Assembly (NCBI GenBank): GCA_029747585.1
Contig: JAPEVF010000006.1
Span: forward strand, 1-64,000
From: Pleurotus djamor
Taxonomy: Eukaryota > Basidiomycota > Agaricomycetes > Agaricales > Pleurotaceae
Length of the DNA: 64,000 nt
Direction: 5' to 3'
Positions 23,084 through 38,479 of the stretch are shown here, one piece after another. Within the stretch, counting starts at the first letter, position 1; every line of letters starts with the position of its first letter. Under the pieces are notes generated by a model. That model did not search any database. It saw only the letters and a program-made list of their open reading frames with translations, and was not told where the DNA came from. A program made the position numbers and the translations under genes.

Positions 23084-25546
23084 CTAGGCCTTAGTTTCCA
23101 CGACTGNTANAGCTTTCCGTGGGGGTGGTTTGAGTCCCTTGGATTTCATCCACCTNCGTTTATTCGCTGCNATGACCAAGGTTAACACNNAACAACCAGG
23201 TNTGAANGANGACAANGNACGAACCTTCGAGATACTGNCGATCTTCGTCAGAGTCNAACCCTGCATCCTCTGAAGAACCNCCATGAACGGCATCAATNGG
23301 AAGAGATTCAATCTTCGTTTCATCCTCCGCCACGGTCGCTTTGTTCGNNCTCTTGGTCCGGCGCTCCACTTTGAATTTNGCGACATAGAATCCATCCATA
23401 TTGTGTGCGTGGGGGTAGAAACGCCGAGTAAGCTTGACACTGGGGTTGAAGACCTTGCCACGAAACTGCGTGTATCCTTCACGACCGAACTCCAGGCCGG
23501 TGTCGACCAGCTTGACATTGGGTCGTTTTCGCAGGGCGTAGTCAACGACAGCTTCATTTTCATCAACAGTCACGGAACATGTCGAGTAGACGAGATAGCC
23601 ACCGGTTTTTGACTCGGGGCTGACACTATCGATCGCACATAGAATTAACTGTTTCTGGAGGTGGGCCAGCAACGTAAAGTCACGCTCGGACTTCACCGAT
23701 GGGCGATCAGTGTCAATCGAGAAGAAGCATTTGAGGAAAACGTACCTTGTTGATCTTGACACTCGAATCCTTGCTGATCACTCCTGTACCACTACAGGGG
23801 GCATCGAGCAGGACCCTATCGAATCCACCCATGACCTTCGGAAATTCGCGTCCGTCATATGAGCACACGACAACGTTTTTACATCCTAATCGGTGGACGT
23901 TGGCTGAGAGACTCTTCGTTCTTGCCTTGTTGGCGTCATTGGCGAAAACGACACCAGTATTTTGGAGTAGGGCTGCAATGTGAGTAGTTTTGCCTCCCGG
24001 GGCAGANGCCATATCGAGGACTCGTTCATTTGGCTGGGGAGATAGCGCAATCACAGGTAGGAACGAAGAAGCAGCTTGAAGCATATAGTGCCCAGCCAGG
24101 TACTCTGGGGTGGCCCCTGTGACAGAGAAACGTCAGTCAGGCAAAGGCACNAATTGTTTTACGATCGCGAAATCTTCACCTATTGGCACGCTACTCTCAA
24201 ACACCTGCAGACCGACATTCGTCCACTTTCCTATTGGCTCGAGATTGACACCGCGGTTGACAAGNGCTTGGGCAAGGTCACGNCGTCTCGTTCGTAAAGT
24301 GTTGGTGCGAATCGTGACGGGTCTTGGGATTTCATTGGCTTCGAAAAACTCGATTGCCTAGAGCGTCATTTCTTAGTAGAGAATATCTCGAGACGGAGNG
24401 TGCTAACCTCCGCGACAGGGAATAGTTGAAAGAGCTTCTCCGCCAGGAAGTCGTTGTAACCGTAGTAGCTTGCAATGTCTGCTNTTAGTTGGTCCACATA
24501 TTCCGATCGTGACCTAGCAAGCAAGCAAACGCAATTCAGAAAGTCGCCGCGGATACGAACCATAGCTACGAACCTGCCCTTCTCTGCGCGTTTCTTGAAA
24601 TTGCCCAAGATACGAACACATTGCCGCATTCGCATCTGAACGACTTGTACATCTGGACCGCCAGCCTTTTTCTCCTCCTCTCGCTCCTCCACCGTCGGGA
24701 GATGAAAAGCTTCCGCGTCTTCGGCACCTGCCTCATCTTCATCCATGTCGTCGTCCATNTCGTCTCCTTCCACCTGCGCTGCTCTTTGCATCTCCTCCGC
24801 GTCCAGTTCCGCATCAGCAAGGGCTTGAGCGTCCAAAGCGCGCGACCGCGCCTCCATGTTCGCAATTGTAATTCGTTCTTCACCATCGTCGTCAGAGTCT
24901 GAGGAGTCGGAAGAACCATCCGGGATGATTTTGTCTGGCCGTAAGCGTTGCTTGGACTTCATGCCCTTGGTTTTGACAACGGGCTGGGGCTCATCATCAT
25001 CATCAGAGCTCAAGTCAAGCTCCTGAACAGGATGGCTGCCAAGAAGGTCATCACTGGAACGACATTAGCAGGAATCTCCTTCAATTTCAAAGCGTAACCT
25101 CACTCGTCTAATTCCATCTCATCGAGATTTCCAGTGAACCCCTCCCAGCCTTCCTCTTCAGCATCACTAGAATTATTAAACAATGATCTAGTGGACACCT
25201 CTTGAGTTTCATAGTCGACTAGGGATTATAGATAGGTGACTGACTTTTTCTGCCCCTGCAAGTCTTCATCCTCTACATCTTCCCAACCGTCACTTGAACC
25301 ATCTCCAGACGTAATGACCCGTTCCTTTGGTGAAGGTTTCGCTTTTTTGGCAGGCTTTGTGCTCGAGCCTTCAGTCTTTCGTTTACTTGTATTTTTCTTG
25401 TCGTCCTTGGGCTTCTTCGATGGACGAGTANCGTCGTTGCCAGAGTCGTGAGCTTTACGCTTTCCATTCTTCTTAGGTGACGCATCTAATGGAACCACTT
25501 CAAAGGGCTCTGGGGGTTGCTGCTTATGTTTCGCGCGACGACCCAT
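23084..25546 (-). CDS. NOP2: Nop2-type rRNA (cytosine-5) methyltransferase
   Basis: A multi-exon gene beginning MGRRAKHKQQPPEPF. The N-terminal third is Lys-rich then acidic, typical of nucleolar Nop2. The RsmB/Sun-type catalytic domain shows the SAM-binding DMXSAPGGKTTH, the loop HRLGCKNVVVCSYDGREF, motif IV LLDAPCSGTG, and motif VI YSTCSV with the catalytic cysteine. The C-terminal TRRFYPHAHNMDGFYV is also typical. Nop2 makes m5C in 25S rRNA and is needed for 60S ribosome assembly in the nucleolus. The last 80 residues are riddled with N's (23106-23360) and should not be trusted. Introns are about 50-60 nt; I did not fix every junction. Confidence 0.93.
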
Positions 25547-25683
25547 TTTGAGTTAGAGAGATGCGTTGACGTAGGTATGTTTTGCGGCACGAAAACTTTT
25601 CGATCGGTNCAAAATGCAGATGTGTGCNCGTATTTGGATTCAAAGCTAATGACCTCCGACACCGATCACCTCCTCAGCCTGTC

Positions 25684-26424
25684 CTACCCAATCCTCAAGC
25701 CCAGTGCAAGACCAGCAAGGAACGATGCTCGAGGTTGAAAGTCTGCCGTCAGGAAATCCGCAAGCCAGTTCCACAATCCCAAAACTGAAGGCGGTCTTCG
25801 CACACCTGCAGAATCCGTGGTGTAAAAGAAATTCTCAAAACGAGATCCAAGCTTTGCCCAGTCAACGCGAACGGCAGACAAAGATGTGAGATACTGGTGT
25901 TACAATGGCTATCAATGCCACGAAATTTCAACGAGGAGGTAAGCGCACCTGCAGAAGCACGAAGGAACCACCAAGGACGAAGGCAACCGCCTTTGCACCC
26001 TTTCTGATGAATATACCAACACAGATACCGCAGACAGATCCAAATGTCAGCTCCAACAATTTGACCTCAGAGGAAGGAGGGTTCGGTTCCAGTGGTTTCA
26101 CTTCCGTTACCGTTGCCGTTCCTTGACGGGTCGGTTTCGAGGTCGTCGCGCTCTGAGCACCTACAGCAGAGTTAATGACATTCTCAACGCATATACATGG
26201 TAGCATTTACTGTCGCCATGGACGATAGGCCAAGACAAGGATGCCAGTCCGAGCCCTACGCCCATCATACCTATGCCTCGATTCAGAGATGTTCGTTGAC
26301 TTTGTCGAGCACTTGTGTAGAACCGAAGACCTATGCTTCGAGTGTTGGAGCGAAGGCTGGCTCGTAATAAATTGATACTGGAGTTGCAAGACTGTCGAGC
26401 GAATACACTCGCGAACGTCGCCAT
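25684..26424 (-). CDS. FUN14: FUN14-domain mitochondrial membrane protein
   Basis: Exons 26424-26211, 26160-25949 and 25893-25684 give 211 residues. The first 35 residues are Arg/Ser-rich without acids, consistent with a mitochondrial presequence. The FUN14 domain follows: FGSVCGICVGIFIRKGAKAV, GGSFVLLQYLTSL, VDWAKLGSRFE, and the closing DFLTADFQPRASFLAGLALG. Homologues sit in the outer mitochondrial membrane and link to mitophagy and lipid/ER contact functions. It lies 137 bp upstream of NOP2 on the same strand. Confidence 0.92.
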
Positions 26425-26689
26425 ATCGTATCTTGTTTCTCTTCTGGGTGTGATTATGTAGGTCGGAAAAGTATGGATGACAGGCGGGACTGGATGACGT
26501 AGGACCTAACGCCTAAGATCTTATGGGGTGATCCCCTCCTTTCCGCCCCAGGGGTGGATTACTCTACAAAATATGCAAACCATACGATAGATTACTACTA
26601 ATACGAACGCGCGTTGGGTATAAGAAATTGTCAAGCACAACTTCGTCAAATTTATCTGGAGAGATAGCCCATAACACCCGCTTCAAGCC

Positions 26690-28486
26690 TTATTTACCTC
26701 GAGCTGCATCAAGCACGTCCCTCTGCCACTGTCGGAAATCAAGTGCGCTATCCACTGGGACATCGACGGGGGAGCGCCTCGGGCTAGAGGGTTGGAGGGT
26801 ATGCACAGGACGCCCATAAGACGGGGTACCTTCGCGGCTTGGCTCTGGAACATTCACGATACGCAAGCCAGTCGGAAGCGGCAACAAGGGAGGCGTTAAA
26901 GCCCTTGGAGGAGAATACGTGGGTGTCGGTGGTACGGAAGGAGAGGATGCCTGAATCCTGGGGTCCATGCCATGAACGCTAGCGGCCATGGAATGGATCG
27001 AATGCGAGCCAGGTGTAGCCGCAAAAGAGCGCGGCGGTGTCTGTCGCTGCGATTCAATAGGCCTTAACGCAGTTGGACTGAGAGTAGGGGGTACTCGAAG
27101 CGGTGACAGCATGGGGTTTCCATACGCATCCAAGGGGCTATAAGGTGTCGCAATAGCAGCTTGATACGGCGTCGTAGGAGTCTTGGGATATCCACCGGTA
27201 CGATAATGGGCTTCCAAAGGTCGGCGTGTCGGACTCAATGCCACGGGAATGTCATTTCTTGCATGGAAATTCGACCTGTAGCTCCCATTGGATGAGGATG
27301 AACTATACGACGCAGCAGAAAATGCAGAAGGAGAACGGATATGCGGATCGGCGAACGGATTGTGAAGGGGCACCGCTGGCAATGGTCTGGGAGATACCTG
27401 TGGGGATCGGTATGATTGTGCTCGATCCACCGCCATACCATAAACACTGCGTTGAGAACCGGAGGAACTCGTTGTAGAAACGCTAGAATACGATGCAGTG
27501 CTTGGGGTGGCAGGTTTATGGCTACTAAAGGAGCCGTAATGGGAAGGCTGAGGTCCTTGCAAGTTCCCATACGCCGGAGGTGGGGTCACAGAGCTCTGGT
27601 ACTTCGGTTGCAGGGAAGAAGGGGACGCTGTCCTAGACCTCTCCCGCTCGGGACGTAGAAGTCCAGACGTCGAGTGAATAGACGACGATGATGACCACCT
27701 CGAGGATGGAGTCTTGGAGTCGATCGGAGCGACTTTGGCTTCGAGGGACTTTGGCTTTGGTTCCTCAGGAAGGCACGTCATCACAGACAGGACGCATATG
27801 TACAGGAATACTAGAGTAAATTAGGCTCGCCCAAAAGCACCAAAGATAATGCGTGTGGACTTACAAAGCGCCGACTGTGACCATATTCCAATCATGATCA
27901 CCTTCATGGCCAACAAGCACGTATCGACTGTGGCGCCTGTGCGAATTCCTAGATTAGCTGCGAGTCCAAAAGCAACTGGAATGGATGGACCTTACCAAAT
28001 TGAAAGCAAGGAAAGTCGGCGCTGAAGATACTATACAGGGTGATAGTGCTGGCTTCAAATACCAAGAGAAATGTCACTCGGGCAGCATCGAGCCACTTCC
28101 GGAACTGAACGACCATCCTAAGGAGAAGTTAGCTTATTGCAGTGGAAACATTGCAGGAAGCAAGCCTACATGAGATAAATAAAGAGTACGATGAAGCCCT
28201 GGAAGCCAGTGAGTCCCAACATAATTGCTCCTGAATCGCAAGTTAGGGACTAGGAAGGTTTAAAACGAAGAAATAACTCACGTTCACTGATATTGTACTC
28301 GAGCCACTCGCGAGACAAAAAGAAAGAAAGAAAAATAGTCCATCCCAAACTCAGGACGGCATGGGTTCCTATCGAAAACACGATACTTCGAGTGAGCCTT
28401 CCAGATCTTCCTGATGCAAATAAATCCTCACCAAAGATGAAAAGTCGGAATTTCCTGAAAAGGGCCCAGATCTTGACAGAGTTCAT
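26690..28486 (-). CDS. Four-TM MARVEL-like protein with long Ser/Pro-rich tail (family member 1)
   Basis: About six small exons from 28486 (MNSVKIWALFRKF) through membrane segments THAVLSLGWTIFLSFF, AIMLGLTGFQGFIVLFIYL, FRKWLDAARVTFLLVFEAS and SALLVFLYICVLSVM. One final exon of about 360 residues (27784-26690) is rich in Ser, Pro and Tyr, with many SP/TP sites. Exon 1 ends in a short conserved FIFG and splices to THAVLS at 28368. The first four segments match the layout of the genes at 29393, 31043 and 58590. The tail is probably cytosolic and phosphorylated. No function is known to me; the fold resembles the MARVEL domain. Confidence 0.75.
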
Positions 28487-29392
28487 GGTAGACAAAAGAC
28501 CGTAATGAACGAAAATTTGCAAAAGAGAGGAATAAAACAAAGGCGAAGCGAAAACAAAAGAAGCAGATCCGCCGAAAAAGAAACCGAAGGGCGGGTCTGA
28601 GCCAAACGACTGAAATCTGACCCAGTCAGTGGGAAGGGCGAAAGAGTGCAAGCGGGGATTACGACGAGACCTGCTATATTATAGGCGAACAGGCGGATGC
28701 TGTGTACCGGTATGATGCATCCATCCGAGCGTGTATGTTAGGACAGGTGCCAATGGAACGATACCCACGCAACGTCCATCATACCGGGCGCTGGCCATTG
28801 GAAGAGGTTATCAGTTCATCAGGCATCAAAACCTTGTTGATAGGCCCAGGCGAAATTGAAGAGGTAGGCTCAGCAACCGCAGAACACTGCGGGAATCGAA
28901 CGTGCGATGCTTGATACAGATTCTTGCGCATTTGGTTGCCACCAGCTTCGCTGAACTCAGTCGTTGAAGACGGCCCTCAGGCTGAACCGTCTTTCGAGGA
29001 AGTAAGAGCGTGAGACAAAGATTGACATCCGCTCACATTGACAGGACGCCGAGTCGGTGACAATGTTTCAGCCCCAAGATGAACCTAGTGACATCTCGTG
29101 CGCGTTTAGCATCCTCAGCGGGCCACTTGGCGAAGACAAGCCTGGAATCTAAGGAAGAGTTTGAGCATAAATTTCCAAAGCCAAGTATCCAGAAGATACC
29201 ATCAACCTATACATTCACGCCACCAAAGGCGACGTCACTACTAAAAAAACAATGTAAGTAGTTACTATACTTAATGATATAAAATAATAATGCTACATGA
29301 AGGGCCAGCCAGGGTCTCTTCAAGTCCGAAGCGTATGGTATTCTATGTCGTACATCTGTCGTTTAAGTGTCATTGGATCAAATTACCGCAAG
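28487..29392. other. Intergenic, about 0.9 kb
   Basis: Between two four-TM genes. Short ORFs only. A perfect 7-bp stem (28967-28973 with 28987-28993) is the only secondary-structure candidate and is probably chance. Confidence 0.4.
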
Positions 29393-30716
29393 TCACGGTG
29401 AGGGCATCGGGATCGTGTGGACTGTGATGCCGTTTCGAGCGTCAGCACGTATCCAGGACGACAACCGAGGGAGAGGGATGGGGATGTCTTGATCTTCAAC
29501 GGCCGCGGGAAAGGGGGAATCGTGGTGCGAAGGGGTGATGGGCGATTTCACGCCTTTGGGAGTAGGTGCGGTGGGTCTATAATAGTCATCCTTGTCAGGG
29601 ACCGAAGGAGCGACTGTCGAGACCCCGCTGCTAGATGGGGTAGTTTGATGTCTGGCGAATGGATCGTCTTTGCCGCGTCGAACCTTCAAAGCTGCAGCCC
29701 ATGATGGAGGATCAAGGGTCTTGGTGCGCTTTGTCCAACTGGCTACATCGACTTGGATAACACCCTTCTCGAGATCGGGGCTAACACGTTGGACAATGGC
29801 ATCTCCGGAGTTGTCGAACCAAGGAAACTTGTAGACAGTGCTCTGCAACACCTCCGGATAAACAGGAAGGTGGACGGCAACCAGGATGACCAGGCCGAAG
29901 AAGTAGGAAAGGACTAGTTGACATTCGGATGGTCAGACGTAACAAAATAAGACAGGTGAGAAAGAACATACGCGTCATAGTGGTAGCCCAAGTCACTGGC
30001 ATCAACAATGATGCAGATGCGCAGGCACTAGGATCGCCTGTCAAGGGGGTGAGTGTGGGTTAATCCAGGGGAGATCGTGAGCTTACTGGAGATTTGGCAA
30101 CGAACCGTGGGTCCATCAACGGTCAGAGCAATGGTGGCGCCTATAAATTCGAATAAGCAAGACGTCGGAACATGAAGGGATAGATGCGGACCGATATAAA
30201 GTAAACTGAGGACGCCAGACCAAGATAATTCGAATTTAATCTGTCCCGTCTTTGTGTGTGGACGCATGTATTCACCCATGGCGCTACAGACGTTGATTTG
30301 GTGAGCATCGGATGTGGCTCAACATGAACCAGAGCTTGCACTCACACAATCAAGAAAAAGTAGAGAAGGCAACAGTTGAAGACGAAGAAGACAGAGACAC
30401 CAGGGACTGGAATGGTGTCCTCAGTAGGGTATGTTGGAGATGTTCGGAATAGACGAACCGGGATAAGAGACAGAAAGAGCGGCGTTGATGTTCCATGCTG
30501 AGAAGACGAGAACTTGGAAGTTCAAGAAAACAAGGAGAGCTAGGAATAGTCGCGTATGAGACAGGTACTCGTCGACTTCCGTGTGAGTCGCCACGCACCG
30601 AAAACGACAAAACGGATGACTAGAAAGGGATTGGGGAGTCTGGGAATCGAATTCGAAGGAACAGGCGTAGCATCGCGCGAAGAGAGTGTTGAAATCGTAG
30701 AAGGTGTTGGAGACAT
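29393..30716 (-). CDS. Four-TM MARVEL-like protein (family member 2)
   Basis: Recognisable exons: a short N-terminal exon ending IRFVVFG; ALLVFLNFQVLVFSAWN; a second span (VSVFFVFNCCLLYFFLIV); ELSWSGVLSLLYIGATIAL; a Cys-containing loop; YFFGLVILVAVHLPV; and a terminal exon of about 150 residues (29851-29393), Ser/Pro/Asp-rich. It is homologous in exon plan to its neighbours. The start is uncertain: 30716 requires a 43-nt intron, and another candidate ATG at 30897 would need a much longer one. Function unknown. Confidence 0.65.
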
Positions 30717-31042
30717 GGTCGTGAACAGCGCACTGATGCTCGCCCAGCGAAGAAGAAAATAGAGAAGGCGTGAGGGAGGGCGGCACTCTCAGCTGCTCAT
30801 GAGGCCTCATAATAAAAGGACAACCCAAGCTCATTGGAACAATAGCGAAAGCAACGATTGCGGCCCTGATCCACTTTGGTGGAACAAAGACGTCCATTGT
30901 CCCCTCGCCTAAACTTCGTGACGACAAACAAATACATACACACATATACACCCAAGGTAAATCAATAAAGATACATACAACAAGTGACGCCTGCATCGTA
31001 TACACTAACCACCGTAAACCCAAAGGAAACCATCATTATTAA

Positions 31043-32486
31043 TTAGGGACGATGTGTGCTGATCTGCGCCAGATCGAGCGGTGGGGGGCGGGTGGTCCCA
31101 CTCATAGATGATCTTGTTCGAGGTCCATTGGGTCTCTGGGTGTGCATAGTTGAAGGCGACGTAGGACTAGCCACCGCCGCTATCTCCGAATCCAGCGGAG
31201 GTGGCGGACGTCGCCTTGACTTGGATGGCTGAGAGAGGATATCCCTTCGCGGCCATTCACCCAAAGGTGGGGGAGATGATGCAGTAGCTTGCTGAGCGGG
31301 TACACTCACTTGCTGCACAGATTGGGGGACGGACGCCTGCATGTACTGCGGGTAGAAGGAGGTAGCAGCGTATGCATTGTGCGGAGTAGCCCGTTGGGAA
31401 GGGTTTCGCGTGAGGGCTGGCTCGGGCGCGGCGGGCGGCGCGGNGGGACCTGCTTCCGGGGGTTGGTAGTGCTCGATTTGATAATCGTCGCTCAGTCCGG
31501 AGCGATACGCATAAAGATGCGTCGGGACAACACGTCGCGGTCTGGGAGCAACGATACTTGGTTGCTTATTGATGAAACGAGGCCGGGTAGGAGAGGGCGG
31601 GGCGCTGGATAACTGGCTACGGGTCTCTGACCAGCGCAGATGTTGAACCGAGCTTTGCCATACTTTGGTGTCTTCCCTAGCTTGGATGATAGCTGATATC
31701 AATAAGAAGCAAACATAAATCAATACTACGGCATAGTCGGAAGTAATGTCAGCGGTGGGAAATCGGTGATGCGAAATTTTACGCACAAGTGAGGGCGCAT
31801 ATCCAAGAAAAGGCGAGGACGAGTCGAGTTGAAGCACAGGAGCCTGGCACTTGCACTGTAGACAGAAATTAGATGGAGTTCTTGCTGGGACGAAAGCGGG
31901 GGAACCAACCTCGAACTCGGGTAAACAAACGAGATTGAACTCCGAGTGGATCACACGCGATGCTGGGGACAATGGCGAGGAAAGCAGATGCGCCGGCTAA
32001 ATCCATCAATGAGATTGCTGTGCCCGTAAAGCCCTCGAGGCATACCTAGTTCCAGCACGAAGAAGAGGCCGACCCAGGAGCATTCCACCCATACCAATGT
32101 CATAAAACCACTGGGGCGTATCAACTCCATGAACATGCTAATCGCACAACGTCAGCGTGGTTCAGCATGGGCGGCGAGATGTCCCACATGAAGAAACTGA
32201 ACAGTATAGCAAGCGCAGCGACAACGATGAGATAGACGTTGACTTGAACTACATGAGAAAACAGTGTGTTTCATTTAGCTAGAAAGCAACAACAGTGGCA
32301 GGTCAACGTACCGTCCCAACCCAAAGGCTGGAGCAAGCTCAAGTTCCATACAGCAGTGCTACAGATTATTGCATTACAAATGATGAAGAGTGCTGTGATG
32401 ATGATAAGAGAAATACGGCCAGGGAAGATAGGAAGAACAGACGCACCGAACAGAGCACAGCGGACGATTCGCATTGCCCTATCCAT
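31043..32486 (-). CDS. Four-TM MARVEL-like protein (family member 3)
   Basis: It starts MDRAMRIVRCALFG, then splices to LFIICNAIICSTAVWNL, YLIVVAALAILFSFFMW, ELIRPSGFMTLVWVECSW and LIYVCFLLISAII, giving four membrane spans. A final tail of about 220 residues is rich in Pro, Ser and Gln. VWVECSWVGLFFVLEL is a hallmark of a large Agaricomycete membrane-protein family. Same strand and order as members 1 and 2; the three span 5.8 kb. One N (31443) is in the tail. Function unknown. Confidence 0.72.
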
Positions 32487-32798
32487 TATGATATGTTGAA
32501 GGTGGAAGGGAGCGTGAAGGGACTAGAGGATACCGGTCGACGGTGACGGACGGTTAAAGGAGTGGGAGGGAATGGGGATGGCCAGCCTCGTCAGCAAACT
32601 AACTGTACAGACAGCGATGTGAGCAGGTGGCAACGTCGCTTCGATGAAACATTTCACACTCCGATCGCCATCTTCAATGGGAATTCGGTAACGTCATCTT
32701 CTATGAATAGGTATACAATGGTACACACAGTGCAGAGCAGGACAAAACAGTGATGTAGATGTAAATGACTATAATAGATAAGTACCACAGGTCCAATG

Positions 32799-35700
32799 CT
32801 ACGATGCTGCAGCGTAGATGGCATGCTCAGGCTGAGGCACAGGGAAAGAACTACCCATAGCCGCCACGCTACTATGTTGCAGCTCACCAAGGAGAGCGAG
32901 TCCAGCCTGGCTTGAGGGCGGCACCCAACGGGGACTCTGCGACGAAGTAGCCTCTCCACCAAGAGCAGAAGAGAGTTCTACGACAGAAGGCGCAGGCGGA
33001 GGTGGCTTTGAGAATATCGATCCTTTGCCGTTATGTACCCGGGTAGCAGATGTTCCCAACACATCAACATGAGCTGATTCAGATGTCAAGCCCTGGGGAA
33101 GATACGCTCGAACTTCCGAGCATGTGTCCGCCTGCAACACATCAGTGATCTCCAACAGTGAACTACTGGAGAATGTGTGGGAACTTCGAGAGAATTCTGT
33201 AGCCAGACTATGATTCAGTAGTTTATAGACGGGAACACTGATGCACAAACCGCCTGTACGTAGTAGGTCACCTACGACGCGTGCCACTCCAATTCTTACG
33301 CCAACGATGCCATCTCGGGCTAATACAGCTAGACTCGACCAGTAATCATTGTACCCCATAATAGCGGCATGTATGACTGGAGTTGCGAGCATCGTCTGCA
33401 TACAGGAAATGAACCTAGAAAGACTGAATGTTAGAATGGGGTCGCGTCTGATTTCAAGGAACTAGCGCACGTCATCCGTTGCCGGTAATTGGACGAGTGC
33501 GCCAGGCTGATGATGTGAGCATGAAGTTCACTTTTAGCATCGGATCCGAAGGTTGCCCAGATGCCAGGGAGCTAGAATTTAGGACAAAGTTAGTATCAGA
33601 ATGAAATGAGAAGAGTGGGTAGTTCTCGCCGAAGAAAGGGCAGCTTCTCTAATGGCAGCCACTCCATCATGCAATGCCTTTAAGAGAAGCTGCTGCAATG
33701 TAGATGCTCCCTGCGACTCAGTCAGAGCCGCCAATCCATTCAATGCCATCGCAATACCCTCCCTTTCTCGCCAGCTCTTGAAATGACCTTCCTCCCACAG
33801 GGCCAGAAGGCCACGAATGACATCTATCCGCCGCTTCCCACCAGATGCAGCCATAAGCTTGCCCATACACTCGACCGCTTTTATTCTCACATCTGTTTCT
33901 TCACTACGTATCGCATCCCACCAAATAGGCATCAGATCAACCGCCGCGTGCTCCTCGCCAATAATATTGGCAATCTCCCCTAGACTCGCAGCCAGTGTCC
34001 GTCGGACGCGAACATTTGGATTACTGGCTATCTGGAGGTAAGACTCTCGGAGGTCGGGCCATCGATCTCTACCGACCGTCAGAACGACGGCTGGAAAGTT
34101 GAACGAGCAAATAACAGGCCGCTCTGGATCCTGGAAGAAAGCCTCCAAAGGCTCCAGTGGTTGGAGATTATCTTCTTCCATAAGGTTAGAGGCAAGTTGA
34201 CCGTCCCGTATATGATTGTCTTCTTTTCTGCCGAGGAACAGATGGAGCAATTCTTCAGGGGCACGTCGTTCATCTTGATGGAAGGTGTAGATAACTTCTC
34301 CAAGGGCTCCAAGTACCCCAGACCGCACGTGCATCGAACGATCCTTTGATAACGGAAGTATTGTCTGCAATGCCAGAGAGCGCCTGCGCCGGGGAGACAG
34401 CCGCGACAAAACGGCGGGCAGGGCGAACAAAGCTGACTGTCGGACGTGCCAAACTGGATCCTGTCGCAATGATTCAAACAAGGGAAGCTGTACATACTCA
34501 GCAACAAACAGACCAAATGGAGGGCCGAGAACTTACCAAAGAAGAGATGACCAACTCTTGTGGAGCAACCTTGGCCAGGGCGCCCAAAGCGAAAGAGGCT
34601 TCTCGTCTAACCCAATGGACCGAATCACTACCCACACGCTTGACTTCCTTGACAAATGCAACGGTTGTTTCCTCACGCAGGGTTCCTTGAGTAGACGGGA
34701 CCAGTTGAAGAATTTAGGACACCGTCCAAAAATAAAGGAACGCACCACTCGCAGCAGTGGCCGCCATGAGGCTCATGCTGGAGACTCTGCCAACAGCAGC
34801 TTGTTCGGCGTCAACATCTAGCTCATGTCCATAATCATCGATATCCACAGCAGCGTCCGATGGATATTCGAACGCCGAGTAGTCAGGTGAGACACTGTCA
34901 GGCACAGGCGAAGATGCCCGACTACCTCGTTGGGACTGCATTGGCGAATAAACCTGAGAAGAAGGTGTAAATAACAAGACGGATGATCCAGGGCCGCGAA
35001 TACCTCGTTAGGAAGGTAGTGATCAGCATCGTAAAACGTGCCGTCTTCCATATCATAGTCATTGTCAAGCAAAAGGGTACCGCGATCTACGTGATCACTC
35101 GGCGGCGAGACGGTGGATTCGGTCGACCCGTCCTCGGGCACAGCGATGTTTTCAGACGTCGAAGAAGGAGAAGAGAATGCAGTGGATGAAGTAGTTCCAG
35201 TCGAAGGCGTAGAGTCCGACGATGTCGAATATGGCGGTGAGGGAGCAGGCAGACAATGTGGAAAATAAGGATTGGGTGGTTCCTCAAGGAAAGGTGTCTT
35301 CTCAACGAGCTCCACACCCTCAATGGTATCAGAGGAAGCATCCCGTATTCGTACATCAGGCGGCAGAGTTGAGGGATAGCCCGCTCCCGGCTCGAGTATG
35401 GGAGCCGTTGCAGAATTCCACGCATCGCTTTCTTCGTCATCGTCATACAAGTTTTGTGCCATTTCCGCTTTAGAATCAAGACGACCCATGCCAATGATGA
35501 TCTGTTGAATAAGCTCCTGCCCAAACAACTCGCGCTCTGCCTTCCCGAACAAGCCAATTACGAGGGATTCTTGCTCATTGCCCAGTTCTGAAGTGGTCTC
35601 AATGTGCGGTTGTACCATCGTATGGGGTAGAGTAGAAAGTGGCCTGACCCCCTCCTGAACATCTGCTCTGCGCATCTTGGAGAGGATTTCCACGACAGCT

Positions 35701-36617
35701 TGCCTTGCAGGCCCACCAACCATCGGATTTGGACTGAGGAGTAGCGTTCCAAATATCGGTGTGAAGGCTTGGACACAGATCGTGGTCGTCGTCGACGAAG
35801 ACGGTTGGCCATACTCGTGCGCTTTAACATCGTCTGGAACAAGTTGACAATGCTATAATTGTAGCAATTGGAGTGGCGGTGACTGAGCGCGAATAGAGAT
35901 AAGAGTATGCCGTCTCACTCACCGTGAAGAACCACCAAACAATCGGTACCAATTCCATGGCAAGCGCCTCTCTGATTGTTTCATCTGTGTAGGTGTGTGG
36001 ATTTAGCACGATGCCTCAGGCCCACTCCACAAAGGGATCGATATGGCGGGAATCCACGCACCATCATCCATTGCCAAACCGCGCAAAAGTGGCAGAACGT
36101 ATTCATCGGCTTCCAATGGAGTCACCTGCTCCAAGAACGAGGGCATAGCGTGGATGATGAAAACACGATGAAATGGATTTGTGCTCCTGGAGAAAAGGTA
36201 GATCTTCTCCAACGCGCTGAGCCCTTCATCGTCCAAGGGCAAGTCAAGGGCCAGGTCGGCATTGGGAAATGCTTCATCCTGCGAGGAATCTTGGCTCGTC
36301 GTGTGAGAAAGAGGATTTTGCGGGATAGTTATGTNGGAGAGCTGGCAGTGGGGGAGGGGAGCCTGGAGACTTNGAGGGGGGACGGACGGGGCCGATGAGG
36401 AGGGCGACTCTGCGTATGGGGACGATGGTGCTGAATAGTAGATCGAGGGAGAGGCCAGCGGGTCGGGGGACGGGAGAGACGGCGAACGGGCGTATGGAGA
36501 CGAGGGAAAACATGGAGGAGGGGGGAGCTGTATGAAGTTCGGAGGCGTGGAGAGCGAGCCCGACGATGAGGAGGATGTGTTTGAGAGCGGGAGAGACGGT
36601 GAGGACGGTGAGGGCAT
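32799..36617 (-). CDS. Protein phosphatase 4 regulatory subunit 1-like HEAT-repeat protein
   Basis: A long multi-exon gene of roughly 1,000 residues. The N-terminal 90 residues are Ser/Pro-rich. Then come HEAT-like helices (DEYVLPLLRGLAMDD, EALAMELVPIVWW, ARQAVVEILSKMRR, QELIQQIIIGMGRLD), a large acidic/Ser-rich insertion (35450-34850), and a second HEAT block: WVRREASFALGALAKVAP, DPVWHVRQSALFALPAVLSR, MHVRSGVLGALGEVIY, VRRTLAASLGEIANIIGEE, DVRIKAVECMGKLMAASG. The closing tail is Ser/Pro-rich. This order matches PP4R1, which targets the PP4 catalytic subunit. Two N's in the first exon (36335, 36373). Confidence 0.85.
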
Positions 36618-36784
36618 GGGTCAATCGGACATTGAAGATGATGATAATAAGGGAAATAATATTCAAGGTCGTGGACCTGTCGACTTGGAAAGAGGGGCTG
36701 ATTGAAAATGTGCACACACAATCCTCGATCATGACGTATTTCCACAAGCAATAGTATACAAATGATGTCACTGGTCTATAGAGT

Positions 36785-38479
<1,695 letters not shown>

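Noticed and set aside
28860..28920. GGGAATCGAACGT, a T-loop-like string on the minus strand
   Set aside because: The flanking bases do not form a T-stem, acceptor stem or anticodon arm, so it is not a tRNA.
28967..28993. 7-bp perfect stem with 13-nt loop in an intergenic region
   Set aside because: Too short, no poly-T or conserved motif; expected by chance.
30897..31023. Upstream ATGs for four-TM member 2
   Set aside because: They are hydrophobic at first sight, but the frame is lost before the conserved exon unless an atypically long intron is assumed; noted only as an alternative start.
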